Assembly: GCF_015672735.1 (NCBI RefSeq)
Contig: NZ_JADABY010000015.1
Span: 1 to 64,000, forward strand
Origin: Citrobacter sp. Res13-Sevr-PEB04-36
GTDB taxonomy: Bacteria; Pseudomonadota; Gammaproteobacteria; Enterobacterales; Enterobacteriaceae
Reading direction: 5' to 3'
Length of the DNA: 64,000 nucleotides
The position numbers and the translations under genes were made by a program. Shown one piece after another: positions 19,813 through 30,232 of the stretch; the first letter of the stretch is position 1; each line of letters starts with the position of its first letter. The notes under the pieces are model-generated. The model was not told the origin of the DNA, did not search any database, and was given only the letters and a program-made list of their open reading frames with translations.

Positions 19813-20334
19813 ATGAAGCGTTTGAGTTTAGCCATAATCACCTTACTGACCTGCGCGGGCGCGCAGGCTGCCAGTGAGAAAGTTGAGATGAATCTGGTGA
19901 CTTCGCAAGGGGTGGGCCAGTCTATTGGTTCAGTTACCATTTCTGAAACTTCGCAAGGGCTGGAGTTTACACCGGATTTGAAAGCACTGCCGCCGGGAGA
20001 ACATGGTTTCCATGTGCATGCCAACGGCAGTTGTCAGCCTGCGATTAAAGAAGGCAAAGCCTCCGCTGCTGAATCGGCAGGGGGGCATCTTGACCCGCAT
20101 CAAACCGGTAAACATGAAGGCCCTGAGGGGGCTGGGCACATGGGTGACCTGCCGTTGCTGGTGGTCAACGCCGAAGGTAACGCTACTACGGCTGTTATCG
20201 CCCCGCGCCTGAAATCACTGGATGAGGTCAAAGGTAAGGCGCTGATGGTACACGTGGGCGGAGATAACATGTCCGATCAGCCAAAACCACTTGGCGGTGG
20301 CGGGGCGCGTTACGCCTGTGGGGTCATCAAATAA
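19813..20334 (+). CDS. sodC: Periplasmic Cu-Zn superoxide dismutase
   Basis: A 173-residue exported SOD protecting against superoxide formed outside the cytosol, for example by host phagocytes. The signal peptide is MKRLSLAIITLLTCAGAQA, cut near residue 19. Copper and zinc ligands are in GFHVHANGSC and GGHLDPHQTGKHEGPEGAGHMGD plus LMVHVGGDN; the Cys of NGSC should pair with the Cys of GGARYACGVIK. ACGGAGG precedes the ATG; upstream in-frame Met codons lack such a site and would bury the signal peptide. Confidence 0.96.
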   Translation: MKRLSLAIITLLTCAGAQAASEKVEMNLVTSQGVGQSIGSVTISETSQGLEFTPDLKALPPGEHGFHVHANGSCQPAIKEGKASAAESAGGHLDPHQTGKHEGPEGAGHMGDLPLLVVNAEGNATTAVIAPRLKSLDEVKGKALMVHVGGDNMSDQPKPLGGGGARYACGVIK

Positions 20335-22350
20335 TCAGCGGGTCAGTGTTCCTGGTGGCGGAGCCTGTTCAAGCTGAGACAACGAACAGTGTAAACGCCA
20401 GATAAGTGCTGCCAGCTCTTGTGCTGCAGGTTGATGATGATGGGCAAGCGTATCGCAGATGCGCAGTAACTCGTTAAGCGTGGCATTCAGTGGACGTTGC
20501 TGGACGCCACGCTCGCTCATTACGTCGCGTAGCAGTGAAATGCACACATCCCTGACACGGGCCAATGGATCGGAACGCGCTTCCCAGGCACGCAGCTGCC
20601 ACACCACATGCGAGCAGTTCAATAACACCACGCCCCAGCGTAATAACCAACGCCGCGCCAGCGCGTCCTGGCTGTTACTGAGCTGGCTGACGTGATGATA
20701 GGTTAACGACTCAAATTCATTTTCACTGTGCGACGGATGCCGACTGAGCTGATCGACAAAATCCCGGCGCAGGGCGCGAATATGACGCCGACTCTTTCTG
20801 GCGTCCGAGCCTGGTCGCAGTATTGCAAAGGCCAGCCATGACAGCGCCACGCCGGTAATTTTCGCCAGATTGTCATTCAGAAAATCGGCGAAGTCATACA
20901 CCGGCGGGTTAGTTACGGCAATGAACGATCCCATAAAGACGATCAACTGCCCCCAAAGCCCTGCCAGGGCAGGCATTTGCAGCTTTAATAGCTGCATGGT
21001 GGCAAGCAGTGGGAAGAGAAACAGAATGAATTGCCACAGGTCTGTGATTTGCACCATCAGGCCAAATTTCACCACAAAACTGAACAATGAAAGCAGTACC
21101 AGCGTGCGCATCAGCAGCGAGAGTGATTTGAACGGGGTGGCAACGGCGGAATACAGCACGCAGCTAATAGCAGCCAGCGTCAGAGCACCCGCGCCGGACT
21201 CCCATTGTGCGCCGATGCTCCACGCGCCAATCACCATCAACGTGATGAAGGTACGTAACCCGCTCCAGATGGCTTCCGCGTTGTCCGTATGGCGAGCCAG
21301 ACCCGGCGTGCGGTTCACGCTGATGCGCTCAGCGGTCACGCCACTTTCCAGCAAATGCAGGTAATGGCTGCTTTGCAGGTAAATTCGGCAGAAATAACGC
21401 AACCGTTGCCAGAAGGCGACGTGTCGGTAGTCGTGGGAGTCCCGCGGACGCAGGGGAGCAATAATGCGCGCCACGGTATAGCTGTCGGTATCGGATTTCA
21501 CCAGCGCACTGAGCAGTTGTTCGATGACTTCCCGGGTCTGTGCGGGAGGATTCGGCCAGTTCAGCAGCATTCTGCGCAGACTGGAGATCACGCTGGTCAG
21601 ACGAAGCTGCTGATGCAACAGCGAATTGAGCAGGGCATTCTGACGGCGAAAGCGGTAGTGGCTCCAGAATGCCTGAATACGCAGCAGATTCATGGTCAGA
21701 ATCTGGCCGATCACCCCTTCATGGGCAGAGCGGATCGCATCCGTGGTTTCAGGTTGCCAGAGCAGGCTGGCATGTTCCAGCAAACGTGCATGCATATTTT
21801 TCAGCGCCGTCAGCAGCGTGGAACCATCGGAGGTGCTGGGCAGGATCATCATCATCATTCCCCCGCAGAGTATCCCGACTATTACTTCACACACCCGCGC
21901 CTGGGCAATATCCCACAGTTGCGTAATCTCAATGGTATTGACCATTGGAAACGCAATGATGGCCGCGGTGTAGCCTGCCAGTTGAAAGGCGTAAGCCACA
22001 TTATTGGTAAAGTGCGCGCAGGCCCAGGTGCATAAGCCAATCCAGACTGACATGCTGAGCAGAAACAGCCATGGTTCGTTGAGGGTGTGTCCGGCAATAA
22101 TCAGCGCCGCCGTGGCACCCAACAAGCTGCCTGCCACGCGACCCAGACTTTTGCTGATGACGCCGCCAACGGTGGGGAAACTCACTACTGCAGCGGAAGT
22201 CATCGCCCAGTAGGGTTCATCCAGATTCAGGTAGTAGGCAAACGTTAACGCCAGACACATTGCGATGGTATTACGTAATGCGTAACGCCACTGTGCGGCA
22301 GTGGCTTTGAACCATGGCAAATTGCCCGGCGTCAGGTGAAGCCTTTTCAT
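20335..22350 (-). CDS. ydhK: FUSC-family inner-membrane transporter YdhK
   Basis: A 671-residue protein of the AaeB/FUSC (fusaric acid resistance) family, thought to export aromatic or toxic acids together with a membrane-fusion partner. Two sets of about five to six membrane segments (residues about 25-160 and about 365-510) each precede a soluble region, the family layout. Its start overlaps the ydhJ stop by four bases (ATGA), so translation is coupled. Together with YdhJ and YdhI it forms an AaeXAB-like efflux set; substrate is unknown. Confidence 0.92.
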   Translation of the reverse strand: MKRLHLTPGNLPWFKATAAQWRYALRNTIAMCLALTFAYYLNLDEPYWAMTSAAVVSFPTVGGVISKSLGRVAGSLLGATAALIIAGHTLNEPWLFLLSMSVWIGLCTWACAHFTNNVAYAFQLAGYTAAIIAFPMVNTIEITQLWDIAQARVCEVIVGILCGGMMMMILPSTSDGSTLLTALKNMHARLLEHASLLWQPETTDAIRSAHEGVIGQILTMNLLRIQAFWSHYRFRRQNALLNSLLHQQLRLTSVISSLRRMLLNWPNPPAQTREVIEQLLSALVKSDTDSYTVARIIAPLRPRDSHDYRHVAFWQRLRYFCRIYLQSSHYLHLLESGVTAERISVNRTPGLARHTDNAEAIWSGLRTFITLMVIGAWSIGAQWESGAGALTLAAISCVLYSAVATPFKSLSLLMRTLVLLSLFSFVVKFGLMVQITDLWQFILFLFPLLATMQLLKLQMPALAGLWGQLIVFMGSFIAVTNPPVYDFADFLNDNLAKITGVALSWLAFAILRPGSDARKSRRHIRALRRDFVDQLSRHPSHSENEFESLTYHHVSQLSNSQDALARRWLLRWGVVLLNCSHVVWQLRAWEARSDPLARVRDVCISLLRDVMSERGVQQRPLNATLNELLRICDTLAHHHQPAAQELAALIWRLHCSLSQLEQAPPPGTLTR

Positions 22351-23210
22351 TTTTGCTGACCGATGGACACGCTGCAGGTGGTGCCAGACACCAGGGTGAC
22401 ATCGTGTGGCAGCACGTCAAACTCGATACGCACAGGCACCCGTTGCGCCAGTCGTACCCACGGCACGTTCGGTTTGATATCGGGTATCAGGCCGGAATCG
22501 CTCTCAACGCTTTGATCGTAAATTGCACGGCCAATGCTGGAAACGTGACCCTGTAACTTTATGTTGCCGCTGTACAACGTTATCAGTGCCGGTGAGCCCT
22601 CACGAATATGGCGGAGTTTGGTTTCTTCAAAATATCCCATCACATAAAATGAGTGGCTGTCGACCAGGGCAAACAGGGGCTTACCGGTAGTTGCGTAATC
22701 TCCGCGTCGCGTTGAAAGGTTTGTCACCCAACCTGCGACCGGGGCTTTCACATCCGTTTGGGTTAATTGCCATTGCGCTTGCCGTAATTGGGCCTGGGCC
22801 GCCTCAACGCTTGCCTGCATCGCTTTCACGTTGAGGTTGGCCGTGTCCAGATCTTCGGCAGAGATATAATTTTGTGAAAGATGTCGGCGGCGATTAGCCT
22901 CGTTATTGGCCTTTGCCAGATCGGACTGCGCTTTCGCCAGCTGCGCCTGCGCATTCAGTTCAGCAATGTGAAACGGCGTCTTATCAATTACAAACAGCAC
23001 GTCGCCAGCATTAACAAACTGATTATCTTTAATATTGAGACGGGTGATGCTACCGGAAACCTGCGGTGTGATGCTGACCTGTTCCGCGCGGATTTTACCG
23101 TCGCGCGTCCATGGGGACTGCATATAATAATTCCACATCCACCAACCTGCGAGAACGGCAACAACAGCGACTATAATGGTGGAGAAGTACTTAATGGTTT
23201 TGAGCGACAT
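22347..23210 (-). CDS. ydhJ: Membrane-fusion (HlyD/AaeA-type) protein YdhJ
   Basis: A 287-residue periplasmic adaptor anchored by one N-terminal transmembrane helix ([22 protein letters not shown]). Typical HlyD-like parts follow: a lipoyl half ([27 protein letters not shown]), a helical hairpin of about residues 75-145, the second lipoyl half ([20 protein letters not shown]) and a beta-barrel. I start at 23210 (MSLKTIK) as in E. coli rather than at the longer frame start 23252. It sits between ydhI and ydhK in one operon and probably bridges YdhK to an outer-membrane channel. Confidence 0.94.
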   Translation of the reverse strand: MSLKTIKYFSTIIVAVVAVLAGWWMWNYYMQSPWTRDGKIRAEQVSITPQVSGSITRLNIKDNQFVNAGDVLFVIDKTPFHIAELNAQAQLAKAQSDLAKANNEANRRRHLSQNYISAEDLDTANLNVKAMQASVEAAQAQLRQAQWQLTQTDVKAPVAGWVTNLSTRRGDYATTGKPLFALVDSHSFYVMGYFEETKLRHIREGSPALITLYSGNIKLQGHVSSIGRAIYDQSVESDSGLIPDIKPNVPWVRLAQRVPVRIEFDVLPHDVTLVSGTTCSVSIGQQK

Positions 23211-23212
23211 AA

Positions 23213-23449
23213 TCACCACGCAATCAGCATAACAAAGCCCAGGCACACGCAAAGCGCAAAGAGCGACAAATCCATTAACAAAGGATGCCAGATTTCACCG
23301 GAGTACATCCAGTCGCGCAGCAAGCGATGAACAATCAGCCAGAGGATAAACCCCGGGATAAACGCTTTGAAAAGTGGAGGGAAGTAGACAGATGCACCGA
23401 TCATTAAATCTTGTAGGGGCAATCCTGTTGCATTAAACATAAACTTCAC
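23213..23449 (-). CDS. ydhI: DUF1656 small membrane protein YdhI, GTG start
   Basis: A 78-residue protein with two hydrophobic helices, DUF1656/AaeX-like, first gene of the ydhIJK efflux operon. The frame is open to 23506, but the GTG at 23449 is preceded by AAGGA at 8 bases and encodes the same start ([13 protein letters not shown]) and length as E. coli YdhI. It diverges from slyA; in E. coli SlyA controls this operon, and the shared roughly 200-base AT-rich gap is where such sites would be. Confidence 0.88.
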   Translation of the reverse strand: MKFMFNATGLPLQDLMIGASVYFPPLFKAFIPGFILWLIVHRLLRDWMYSGEIWHPLLMDLSLFALCVCLGFVMLIAW

Positions 23450-23648
23450 GGGCAAAATCCTTGGCGGAAGAGAGCATTGCTTTAGGTTTAGCAAAAAAAG
23501 GGACAAACTGTCTCTTTAACACATAATGTTTGAAAAAATGTCATCCGGTAAGCAAATTTGGCAATACATTTGTTTTGGGAATGCAAATGCTGCACACTAT
23601 TCTAAAATCAGGATAATAACTTAGCAAGCTAATTATAAGGAGATGAAA

Positions 23649-24083
23649 TTGGAATCGCCACTAGGTTCTGATCTGGCACGGTTGGTGCGCATTTGGCGTG
23701 CTCTGATTGACCATCGCCTGAAGCCTTTGGAGTTGACGCAGACGCATTGGGTTACGTTGCACAACATTCATCAGTTACCGCCGGATCAATCGCAGATTCA
23801 GCTGGCTAAAGCGATTGGTATTGAGCAGCCTTCACTGGTGCGTACGCTTGACCAGCTGGAAGAAAAGGGACTCATTTCACGACAGACTTGCGCCAGCGAT
23901 CGTCGGGCAAAGAGAATTAAGCTGACGGAGAAAGCTGAGCCGCTGATCGCTGATATGGAAGCGGTAATCAACAAAACGCGCGGAGAGATTCTGGAAGGGA
24001 TTTCAGCTGAAGAAATTAATCTGCTGATTAAACTGGTAGCCCGACTGGAACACAATATTATTGAGCTGCAGTCTCAGGGCTGA
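23649..24083 (+). CDS. slyA: MarR-family regulator SlyA, TTG start
   Basis: A 144-residue dimeric winged-helix regulator; in Salmonella and E. coli SlyA counters H-NS silencing at virulence and stress genes and binds salicylate-like ligands. The HTH is visible in [29 protein letters not shown], and the wing in [14 protein letters not shown] place the start at TTG 23649: AAGGAG ends directly before an in-frame ATG at 23643, which leaves no spacing, but stands 6 bases before TTG, and E. coli slyA also starts at TTG. The gene converges on slyB. Confidence 0.93.
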   Translation: MESPLGSDLARLVRIWRALIDHRLKPLELTQTHWVTLHNIHQLPPDQSQIQLAKAIGIEQPSLVRTLDQLEEKGLISRQTCASDRRAKRIKLTEKAEPLIADMEAVINKTRGEILEGISAEEINLLIKLVARLEHNIIELQSQG

Positions 24084-24092
24084 TGCGAAAAC

Positions 24093-24122
24093 CTACGTGT
24101 GGCCAACCCTGACCACACGTAG
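24093..24122. terminator. Hairpin between slyA and slyB
   Basis: CTACGTGTGG and CCACACGTAG form a perfect 10-bp stem with a 10-base loop between two convergent genes. Confidence 0.6.
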
Positions 24123-24128
24123 ATTCGA

Positions 24129-24596
24129 TTAGCGCGGAGAAACGGTAACTTCTTTGCCGTTGCTCGCCATCACAACACGCTGGCCTGCTGCAAATTTGGT
24201 CGCGCCTTGTTTCTGCACTACCATGATGGTATTACCGTCATCCTTACGGATTTCCAGTTCCACACCCTGGGTTTTATTGATCGCACCCTGGACGCTTTGA
24301 CCTGCTACGCCGCCCGCTACCGCACCAGCCGCCGTGGCTAATGAACGACCGGTACCGCCACCAACTGTGTTACCGAGGAATCCACCGAGTACCGCACCGC
24401 CGATAGCACCGATGACGTTGGCGTCATCGCCACCCTGAATTTGTACCGGACGAACATGAACGATCGTACCGTAGGTCACGTTCTGAACCTGTTTCGCTTC
24501 GGATGCGGTATACACGTCACCTGAAAGACTATCGTTGTTAACACAACCCGCTAAAGATAATCCCATTAATGAAACAATCAGTGCACGTTTAATCAT
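24129..24596 (-). CDS. slyB: Outer-membrane lipoprotein SlyB
   Basis: A 155-residue glycine-zipper lipoprotein. The lipobox LAGC puts the acylated Cys at residue 18. The middle contains a run of small residues (GAIGGAVLGGFLGNTVGGGTGRSLATAAGAVAGGVAG) that forms hairpin membrane helices. SlyB belongs to the PhoPQ regulon and stabilises outer-membrane proteins under stress. The roughly 270-base upstream region contains GGTTAA-type repeats, but I could not assign a PhoP box with confidence. Confidence 0.96.
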   Translation of the reverse strand: MIKRALIVSLMGLSLAGCVNNDSLSGDVYTASEAKQVQNVTYGTIVHVRPVQIQGGDDANVIGAIGGAVLGGFLGNTVGGGTGRSLATAAGAVAGGVAGQSVQGAINKTQGVELEIRKDDGNTIMVVQKQGATKFAAGQRVVMASNGKEVTVSPR

Positions 24597-24868
24597 TTAT
24601 AACTCTCCTTTACACCACGAAACGCTAATAAAACACCCTTCATGGTTAAATTATATGGCATTTGTGAGCCCAAGGTCACATGTTCTACTGGAACAATATG
24701 AAAATCTTAACCGAAATCAGGTTAACTGAGTATAAACGAATCATTCATTAAATTGATTGAATAGATGGTGGGGTGTCATGGTTTGCCATCAAAAATCATC
24801 AATGAAGCATGGAATTAATCAGCACTTTATGGTTGAGTGTCAAGGCTAACTTGCTAAAAGGATGACGT

Positions 24869-25990
24869 ATGAAATCGGGCCGTTTTATCGGTGTTATGTC
24901 TGGAACCAGCCTTGATGGTGTTGATGTTGTGCTGGCGGCAATAGATGAAACGATGGTTGCGCAGCAGGCGAGTCTGACCTGGCCCATCCCCCTCCATTTG
25001 AAACAGGCTATTCTCGATGTTTGCCAGGGGCAGCAGCTCACGCTGTCGCAGTATGGGCAACTGGATACGCGATTGGGCCGTCTGTTCGCCGAGGCGGTAA
25101 ATGCGCTGCTGACGCAGCAAAAATTACAACCGCAGGATATTGTCGCGGTTGGTTGCCACGGGCAAACCGTCTGGCATGAACCGACAGGCAGCGCGCCGCA
25201 TACCCTGCAAATTGGCGACAACAACCAGATTGTGGCGCATACCGGCATCACCGTAGTCGGCGATTTTCGCCGGCGTGATGTCGCGCTAGGCGGGCAGGGT
25301 GCACCACTGGTTCCGGCTTTTCATCAGGCGTTGTTGGCGCACCCAACGGAACGTCGGATGGTATTGAACATCGGCGGTATTGCTAATTTGTCTCTGCTGA
25401 TCCCTCAGCGCCCCGTACGGGGATACGATACCGGACCTGGCAATATGTTGATGGACGCCTGGATCTGGCGTCAATGTGGCCAACCCTACGACAAAGACGC
25501 GCAGTGGGCCTGCGAAGGCACGGTTATCCTGCCGTTGTTGCAAAGTATGCTGAGCGATCCCTATTTTGCCGCGCCGGCACCTAAAAGCACCGGTCGTGAG
25601 TACTTCAATTACGGCTGGATCGAGCGTCATCTGGCGCAGTTTCCGGGACTGGCGCCACGTGATGTGCAGGCGACGCTTGCTGAACTGACAGCGGTGACGA
25701 TATCCGAGCAGGTTTTGCTGAGCGGTGGCTGCGAACGATTAATGGTGTGTGGCGGCGGAAGCCGTAATCCTCTGCTGATGATGCGTCTGGCGGCACTGCT
25801 GCCGGGCACGGAAGTGACCTCAACCGACGAGGCCGGCATTAGCGGTGATGATATGGAAGCACTAGCCTTTGCTTGGCTGGCATGGCGAACGCTGGCGGGA
25901 TTACCAGGTAATTTACCCTCAGTCACGGGGGCGGCAGAGTCCAGCGTTTTAGGCGCTATTTTCCCTGCTAATCCGCGAACTCAGAGTTAA
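24869..25990 (+). CDS. anmK: Anhydro-N-acetylmuramic acid kinase
   Basis: A 373-residue ASKHA-fold kinase that cleaves the anhydro ring of anhMurNAc and phosphorylates it to MurNAc-6-P, recycling cell-wall sugar. Family motifs are [15 protein letters not shown] at the N-terminus (ATP-binding), [24 protein letters not shown], and [15 protein letters not shown] near the C-terminus. Slightly longer than E. coli AnmK (369). It is followed by mliC and pdxH on the same strand, as in E. coli, and pairs logically with the neighbouring lysozyme-inhibitor gene. Confidence 0.95.
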   Translation: MKSGRFIGVMSGTSLDGVDVVLAAIDETMVAQQASLTWPIPLHLKQAILDVCQGQQLTLSQYGQLDTRLGRLFAEAVNALLTQQKLQPQDIVAVGCHGQTVWHEPTGSAPHTLQIGDNNQIVAHTGITVVGDFRRRDVALGGQGAPLVPAFHQALLAHPTERRMVLNIGGIANLSLLIPQRPVRGYDTGPGNMLMDAWIWRQCGQPYDKDAQWACEGTVILPLLQSMLSDPYFAAPAPKSTGREYFNYGWIERHLAQFPGLAPRDVQATLAELTAVTISEQVLLSGGCERLMVCGGGSRNPLLMMRLAALLPGTEVTSTDEAGISGDDMEALAFAWLAWRTLAGLPGNLPSVTGAAESSVLGAIFPANPRTQS

Positions 25991-26083
25991 CTGAAATTAT
26001 CCTGGCGACGATGTCGCTAAACTAGGGATGTTAGGGAGGGTGTATTTACCCTCCGGGACCAGGAATGTCTTCAGGATAGGACT

Positions 26084-26407
26084 ATGAAAAAACTGTTATT
26101 GGTATGTTTGCCGGTACTGCTTACCGGCTGTAGTGTCTACAACCAGTTTGTCGAGCGTATGCAAACGAATACCCTCGAATACCGTTGTGATGAAAAACCG
26201 CTGACCGTGAAATTGAATAACACCCAACAAACGGCGAGCTTTGTTTATGATAATCAGTTAGTGAATCTTAAACAGGGTGTTTCGGCATCGGGCGCGCGCT
26301 ACACCGATGGCATCTACGTCTTCTGGTCTAAAGGCGACGGCGCGACGGTCTACAAACGCGACAGAGTTGTGTTAAATAACTGTCAGTTACAGAACCCGAA
26401 GCGTTGA
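26084..26407 (+). CDS. mliC: Membrane-bound lysozyme inhibitor MliC
   Basis: A 107-residue lipoprotein that binds c-type lysozyme and blocks its active site. Signal peptide with lipobox LTGC at residues 13-16; the mature part is a small beta barrel containing [14 protein letters not shown] and the conserved [10 protein letters not shown] and [11 protein letters not shown] motifs, whose Ser and Lys enter the lysozyme catalytic cleft. AGGATAGGACT precedes the ATG. It lies between anmK and pdxH. Confidence 0.95.
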   Translation: MKKLLLVCLPVLLTGCSVYNQFVERMQTNTLEYRCDEKPLTVKLNNTQQTASFVYDNQLVNLKQGVSASGARYTDGIYVFWSKGDGATVYKRDRVVLNNCQLQNPKR

Positions 26408-26467
26408 GATTTTCACCTGGGCGGCGCACAATAGCGTCACCCACTGACAATCCGTAGCCCAAACATC

Positions 26468-27124
26468 ATGTCTGATAACGACGAATTGCAGCAAATCGCA
26501 CATCTGCGCCGTGAATACACGAAAGGCGGTCTTCGCCGCCACGATCTTCCCGCCGAGCCGCTTGCGCTTTTTGAGCGCTGGCTGAGACAAGCCTGTGAAG
26601 CTAAACTCGCCGATCCTACCGCCATGGTCGTTGCCACTGTCGATGAAAATGGGCAGCCGTATCAGCGCATCGTGTTGCTCAAACATTATGATGACAAAGG
26701 GTTGGTGTTTTATACCAACATGGGTAGCCGTAAGGCGCACCAGATAGAGCATAATCCTCGCATTAGCCTGCTGTTCCCCTGGCATACGCTGGAACGACAG
26801 GTGATGGTAATCGGTAAGGCCGAACGTCTTTCCACACTTGAGGTGGTGAAGTATTTCCACAGCCGCCCTCGCGACAGCCAAATCGGTGCCTGGGTATCAA
26901 AACAGTCCAGTCGTATCTCCGCGCGCGGTATTCTTGAAAGCAAATTTCTTGAACTGAAGCAAAAGTTTCAGCAAGGAGAAGTCCCGTTGCCAAGTTTCTG
27001 GGGCGGCTTTCGCGTGAGCATTGAGCAAATAGAGTTCTGGCAGGGCGGCGAAAACCGCTTACACGATCGTTTTTTATACCAGCGTGAAGAGAACGCGTGG
27101 AAAATCGATCGCCTGGCGCCCTAA
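26468..27124 (+). CDS. pdxH: Pyridoxine 5'-phosphate oxidase
   Basis: A 218-residue FMN enzyme that oxidises pyridoxine- or pyridoxamine-5'-phosphate to pyridoxal phosphate. The split-barrel fold motifs are [29 protein letters not shown] and the C-terminal signature [15 protein letters not shown]. Length equals E. coli PdxH (218). With pdxY downstream of tyrS, two vitamin B6 genes flank tyrS, an arrangement kept in enteric bacteria. Confidence 0.97.
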   Translation: MSDNDELQQIAHLRREYTKGGLRRHDLPAEPLALFERWLRQACEAKLADPTAMVVATVDENGQPYQRIVLLKHYDDKGLVFYTNMGSRKAHQIEHNPRISLLFPWHTLERQVMVIGKAERLSTLEVVKYFHSRPRDSQIGAWVSKQSSRISARGILESKFLELKQKFQQGEVPLPSFWGGFRVSIEQIEFWQGGENRLHDRFLYQREENAWKIDRLAP

Positions 27125-27250
27125 AGATGCAAAATTCTTGTTTTAAGCGCTGGTGCTGATGAATCCGGCGCTTTATTCTATGTCTCTTTCGCATCAGGCG
27201 AAAAGTCGTGTACCGGCAAAGGTGCAGTCGTTTTATACATGGAGATTTTG

Positions 27251-28525
27251 ATGGCAAGCAGTAACTTGATTAAACAATTGCAAGAGCGGGGGCTGGTGGC
27301 CCAGGTGACGGACGAAGAAGCGTTAGCAGAGCGACTGGCGCAAGGCCCGATCGCGCTCTATTGCGGCTTCGATCCTACCGCTGACAGCTTGCATTTGGGG
27401 CATCTGGTTCCATTGTTATGCCTGAAACGCTTCCAGCAGGCGGGTCATAAGCCTGTCGCACTGGTAGGTGGTGCAACCGGTCTGATTGGTGACCCGAGCT
27501 TTAAAGCTGCCGAGCGTAAACTGAATACCGAAGACACCGTGCAAGAGTGGGTGGATAAAATCCGCAAACAGGTTGCACCGTTCCTCGATTTCGACTGTGG
27601 CGACAACTCTGCGATTGCTGCGAACAACTACGACTGGTTTGGCGGTATGAACGTACTGACTTTCCTGCGTGATATCGGCAAGCATTTCTCTGTGAACCAG
27701 ATGATCAACAAAGAAGCGGTGAAGCAGCGTCTGAACCGTGACGATCAGGGCATCTCCTTTACCGAGTTTTCTTACAACCTGCTGCAAGGGTACGACTTCG
27801 CCTGCCTGAACAAACTGCATGGCGTGGCGCTACAAATCGGGGGGTCTGATCAGTGGGGTAATATTACCTCCGGTATCGATCTGACCCGTCGTTTGCACCA
27901 GAATCAGGTATTTGGCCTGACGGTTCCGCTGATTACCAAAGCAGACGGGACGAAATTCGGTAAAACAGAAGGTGGCGCAGTCTGGCTCGATCCGAAGAAA
28001 ACCAGTCCGTACAAGTTCTATCAGTTCTGGATTAACACCGCTGATGCTGACGTCTATCGCTTCCTTAAGTTCTTCACCTTTATGGACATTGAAGAGATCA
28101 ATGCCCTGGAAGAGGAAGATAAGAACAGCGGTAAAGCACCTCGTGCCCAGTATGTTCTGGCGGAGCAGGTTACGCGTCTGGTTCATGGTGAAGAAGGTCT
28201 GGTGGCCGCAAAACGCATCACCGAAAGCCTGTTCAACGGGAACTTGGGCGATCTCAGCGAAGCCGACTTCGAGCAACTGGCGCAGGATGGCGTCCCTATG
28301 ATCGAAATGGAAAAAGGTGCCGATCTGATGCAGGCGCTGGTGGACTCAGAACTGCAGCCGTCTCGCGGTCAGGCGCGTAAGACCATTGCGTCGAATGCGG
28401 TGACCATTAACGGCGAAAAACAGTCGGATCCGGAATACTTCTTCCAGGACAGTGACATTTTGTTCGGGCGCTACACGTTACTGCGCCGCGGCAAAAAGAA
28501 CTATTGTCTGATTTGCTGGAAATAA
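27251..28525 (+). CDS. tyrS: Tyrosyl-tRNA synthetase
   Basis: A 424-residue class Ic aminoacyl-tRNA synthetase charging tRNA-Tyr. The HIGH-type motif is HLGH (about residue 45), [12 protein letters not shown] lies before it, and the KMSKS counterpart is KFGKT (about residue 235). An S4-like RNA-binding domain forms the C-terminus ([18 protein letters not shown]). I start at 27251 ([10 protein letters not shown]), which gives the E. coli length; the in-frame ATG at 27239 provides the GGAG of its ribosome binding site. A strong hairpin follows the gene. Confidence 0.97.
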   Translation: MASSNLIKQLQERGLVAQVTDEEALAERLAQGPIALYCGFDPTADSLHLGHLVPLLCLKRFQQAGHKPVALVGGATGLIGDPSFKAAERKLNTEDTVQEWVDKIRKQVAPFLDFDCGDNSAIAANNYDWFGGMNVLTFLRDIGKHFSVNQMINKEAVKQRLNRDDQGISFTEFSYNLLQGYDFACLNKLHGVALQIGGSDQWGNITSGIDLTRRLHQNQVFGLTVPLITKADGTKFGKTEGGAVWLDPKKTSPYKFYQFWINTADADVYRFLKFFTFMDIEEINALEEEDKNSGKAPRAQYVLAEQVTRLVHGEEGLVAAKRITESLFNGNLGDLSEADFEQLAQDGVPMIEMEKGADLMQALVDSELQPSRGQARKTIASNAVTINGEKQSDPEYFFQDSDILFGRYTLLRRGKKNYCLICWK

Positions 28526-28538
28526 TGCGTTAAGTAAT

Positions 28539-28566
28539 GGGAGTGAGAAATCACTCCCTTATTTTT
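28539..28566 (+). terminator. Intrinsic terminator/attenuator between tyrS and pdxY
   Basis: GGGAGTGA and TCACTCCC pair around a GAAA tetraloop and run into TTATTTTT. It lies only 14 bases before the pdxY start, so it may reduce rather than abolish read-through. Confidence 0.8.
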
Positions 28567-28580
28567 GTTCAGGTAAAAAA

Positions 28581-29441
28581 ATGAAGAATATCCTCGCCAT
28601 CCAGTCCCACGTCGTTTTTGGCCATGCGGGCAATAGTGCAGCAGAATTTCCGATGCGTCGTCTTGGCGCCAACGTCTGGCCTCTTAATACCGTTCAGTTT
28701 TCTAACCATACACAATACGGCAAATGGACCGGCTGCGTGATGCCACCCAGCCACCTCACAGAGATAGTCCAGGGTATCGCTGATATCGATAAACTAAAGA
28801 CCTGTGATGCAGTACTGAGCGGGTATCTCGGTTCAGCAGAACAAGGCGAACATATTCTGGGAATTGTCCGTCAGGTGAAGGCGGCTAATCCACAGGCGAA
28901 GTATTTCTGCGATCCTGTTATGGGACATCCGGAAAAAGGCTGTATTGTCGCACCAGGTGTCGCCGAGTTTCACGTGCGTCATGCGTTACCGGCTAGCGAT
29001 ATTATCGCGCCTAATTTGGTTGAGCTGGAGATTCTTTGTGAGCATACGGTAGGCAACGTCAACGAAGCGGTATCAGCGGCGCGGGAGTTGATTGCTCAGG
29101 GGCCGGAGGTGGTGCTGGTGAAACATCTTGCTCGCGCAGGGATGAGTTCCGACCGTTTCGAGATGCTGCTGGTCACCGCTGAGCAGGCGTGGCATATCAG
29201 CCGTCCGTTGGTGGATTTTGGCACGCGTCAACCTGTAGGCGTCGGTGATGTTACCAGCGGTTTGTTGTTAGTGAAACTGTTACAGGGCGCGACAGTGCAG
29301 CAGGCGCTTGAGCATGTGACGGCGGCGGTGTATGAGATTATGATTGCGACCAAAGAGATGCATGAGTATGAACTGCAGGTGGTTGCCGCGCAGGATCGCA
29401 TCGCAAAACCGGAACACTATTTTAGCGCGACTCAGCTGTAA
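28581..29441 (+). CDS. pdxY: Pyridoxal kinase 2
   Basis: A 286-residue ribokinase-like enzyme phosphorylating pyridoxal in the B6 salvage pathway. Seen: the N-terminal [26 protein letters not shown] substrate loop, [13 protein letters not shown], and the anion-hole region [12 protein letters not shown] with the catalytic Asp (family form GTGD). Nearly the same length as E. coli PdxY (287). It begins right after the tyrS terminator, with only a modest AGGT ribosome binding site. Confidence 0.96.
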   Translation: MKNILAIQSHVVFGHAGNSAAEFPMRRLGANVWPLNTVQFSNHTQYGKWTGCVMPPSHLTEIVQGIADIDKLKTCDAVLSGYLGSAEQGEHILGIVRQVKAANPQAKYFCDPVMGHPEKGCIVAPGVAEFHVRHALPASDIIAPNLVELEILCEHTVGNVNEAVSAARELIAQGPEVVLVKHLARAGMSSDRFEMLLVTAEQAWHISRPLVDFGTRQPVGVGDVTSGLLLVKLLQGATVQQALEHVTAAVYEIMIATKEMHEYELQVVAAQDRIAKPEHYFSATQL

Positions 29442-29445
29442 TCAA

Positions 29446-29515
29446 TGCCCGATGGCTCTCACGCTTATCGGGCCTACGTTTGGCTGTAGGCCGGGTAAGC
29501 ATGCGCCACCCGGCA
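29446..29515. repeat. BIME: two inverted REP elements between pdxY and gstA
   Basis: Two palindromic units, TGCCCGATGG..CTTATCGGGCCTAC and its inverse GTAGGCCGGGTAAGC..GCCACCCGGCA, face each other. This is the usual form of enterobacterial REP/BIME repeats, here between two convergent genes. Such units protect mRNA 3' ends and can bind gyrase, Pol I or IHF. Confidence 0.85.
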
Positions 29516-29522
29516 ATAACCA

Positions 29523-30128
29523 TTAATTCAACCCTTCTGCCTTAAGCGCCGCTGCCACTGCCGGACGCTCAGCCATCCGTGTCATATAAGCTTCGATATG
29601 GCTTAATCCTTCCACATTCAATTTCACGGCATACGCCCAACGTAGCACGGTGAACAGATAGGCATCTGCAATCGAAAAGCGCTGACCGCAGATCCATGGG
29701 TTGCCCTTCAGCGACTCATTCACATACTGCATTTTTTTCTCAAGCAGCGCGCGGACAGTCGGTTTGTACTCATCCGGGGTATCGGGACGGAACAATGGCG
29801 TAAAGCCTTTATGCAGTTCTGTCGCAATAAAGTTAAGCCATTCCAGTGTCTTATAGCGCGAGAGGCTGCTGGTAGGGGCGAGAAGTTGGCGGTCTGGCAC
29901 TGTGTCGGCCAGGTATTGCATGATGGCCACGCCTTCGGTCAGTAGCGTACCGTCATCCAGCACTAGGGCTGGAACTTGTCCTTTTGGGTTTACCGCGAAA
30001 AAATCATCGCCGTTTTCAAGACGTTTCTTCATCAGATCAACACCATCCAACGTGAAATCTTTACCGCTCTCACGAAGCGTGATGTGGCAAGCAAGAGAAC
30101 ACGCACCCGGTTTGTAGAACAGTTTCAT
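29523..30128 (-). CDS. gstA: Glutathione S-transferase
   Basis: A 201-residue beta-class cytosolic GST that conjugates glutathione to electrophiles. The N-terminal thioredoxin-like domain ([22 protein letters not shown]) holds the catalytic Cys10, and the C-terminal helical domain contains [22 protein letters not shown]. Length equals E. coli GstA (201). The start at 30128 is chosen over the 48-base longer frame because AGGAGTTACCG stands before it. Confidence 0.96.
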   Translation of the reverse strand: MKLFYKPGACSLACHITLRESGKDFTLDGVDLMKKRLENGDDFFAVNPKGQVPALVLDDGTLLTEGVAIMQYLADTVPDRQLLAPTSSLSRYKTLEWLNFIATELHKGFTPLFRPDTPDEYKPTVRALLEKKMQYVNESLKGNPWICGQRFSIADAYLFTVLRWAYAVKLNVEGLSHIEAYMTRMAERPAVAAALKAEGLN

Positions 30129-30178
30129 CGGTAACTCCTTTTGGCTGAGGTATATCGTATGGTAGTGCCACCTCATGC

Positions 30179-30210
30179 AAAAAAAAAGCCGCTAACGTCA
30201 GTTAGCGGCC
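30179..30210 (-). terminator. Intrinsic terminator of dtpA
   Basis: On the minus strand GCCGCTAAC and GTTAGCGGC pair perfectly around a 4-base loop, followed by nine T residues, 23 bases after the dtpA stop. Confidence 0.88.
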
Positions 30211-30232
30211 TGAAAAGATGTTTCCCTGAGAA

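Noticed and set aside
24597-24868. PhoP box upstream of slyB
   Set aside because: Several GGTTAA-like hexamers are present, but none forms a convincing pair with five-base spacing.
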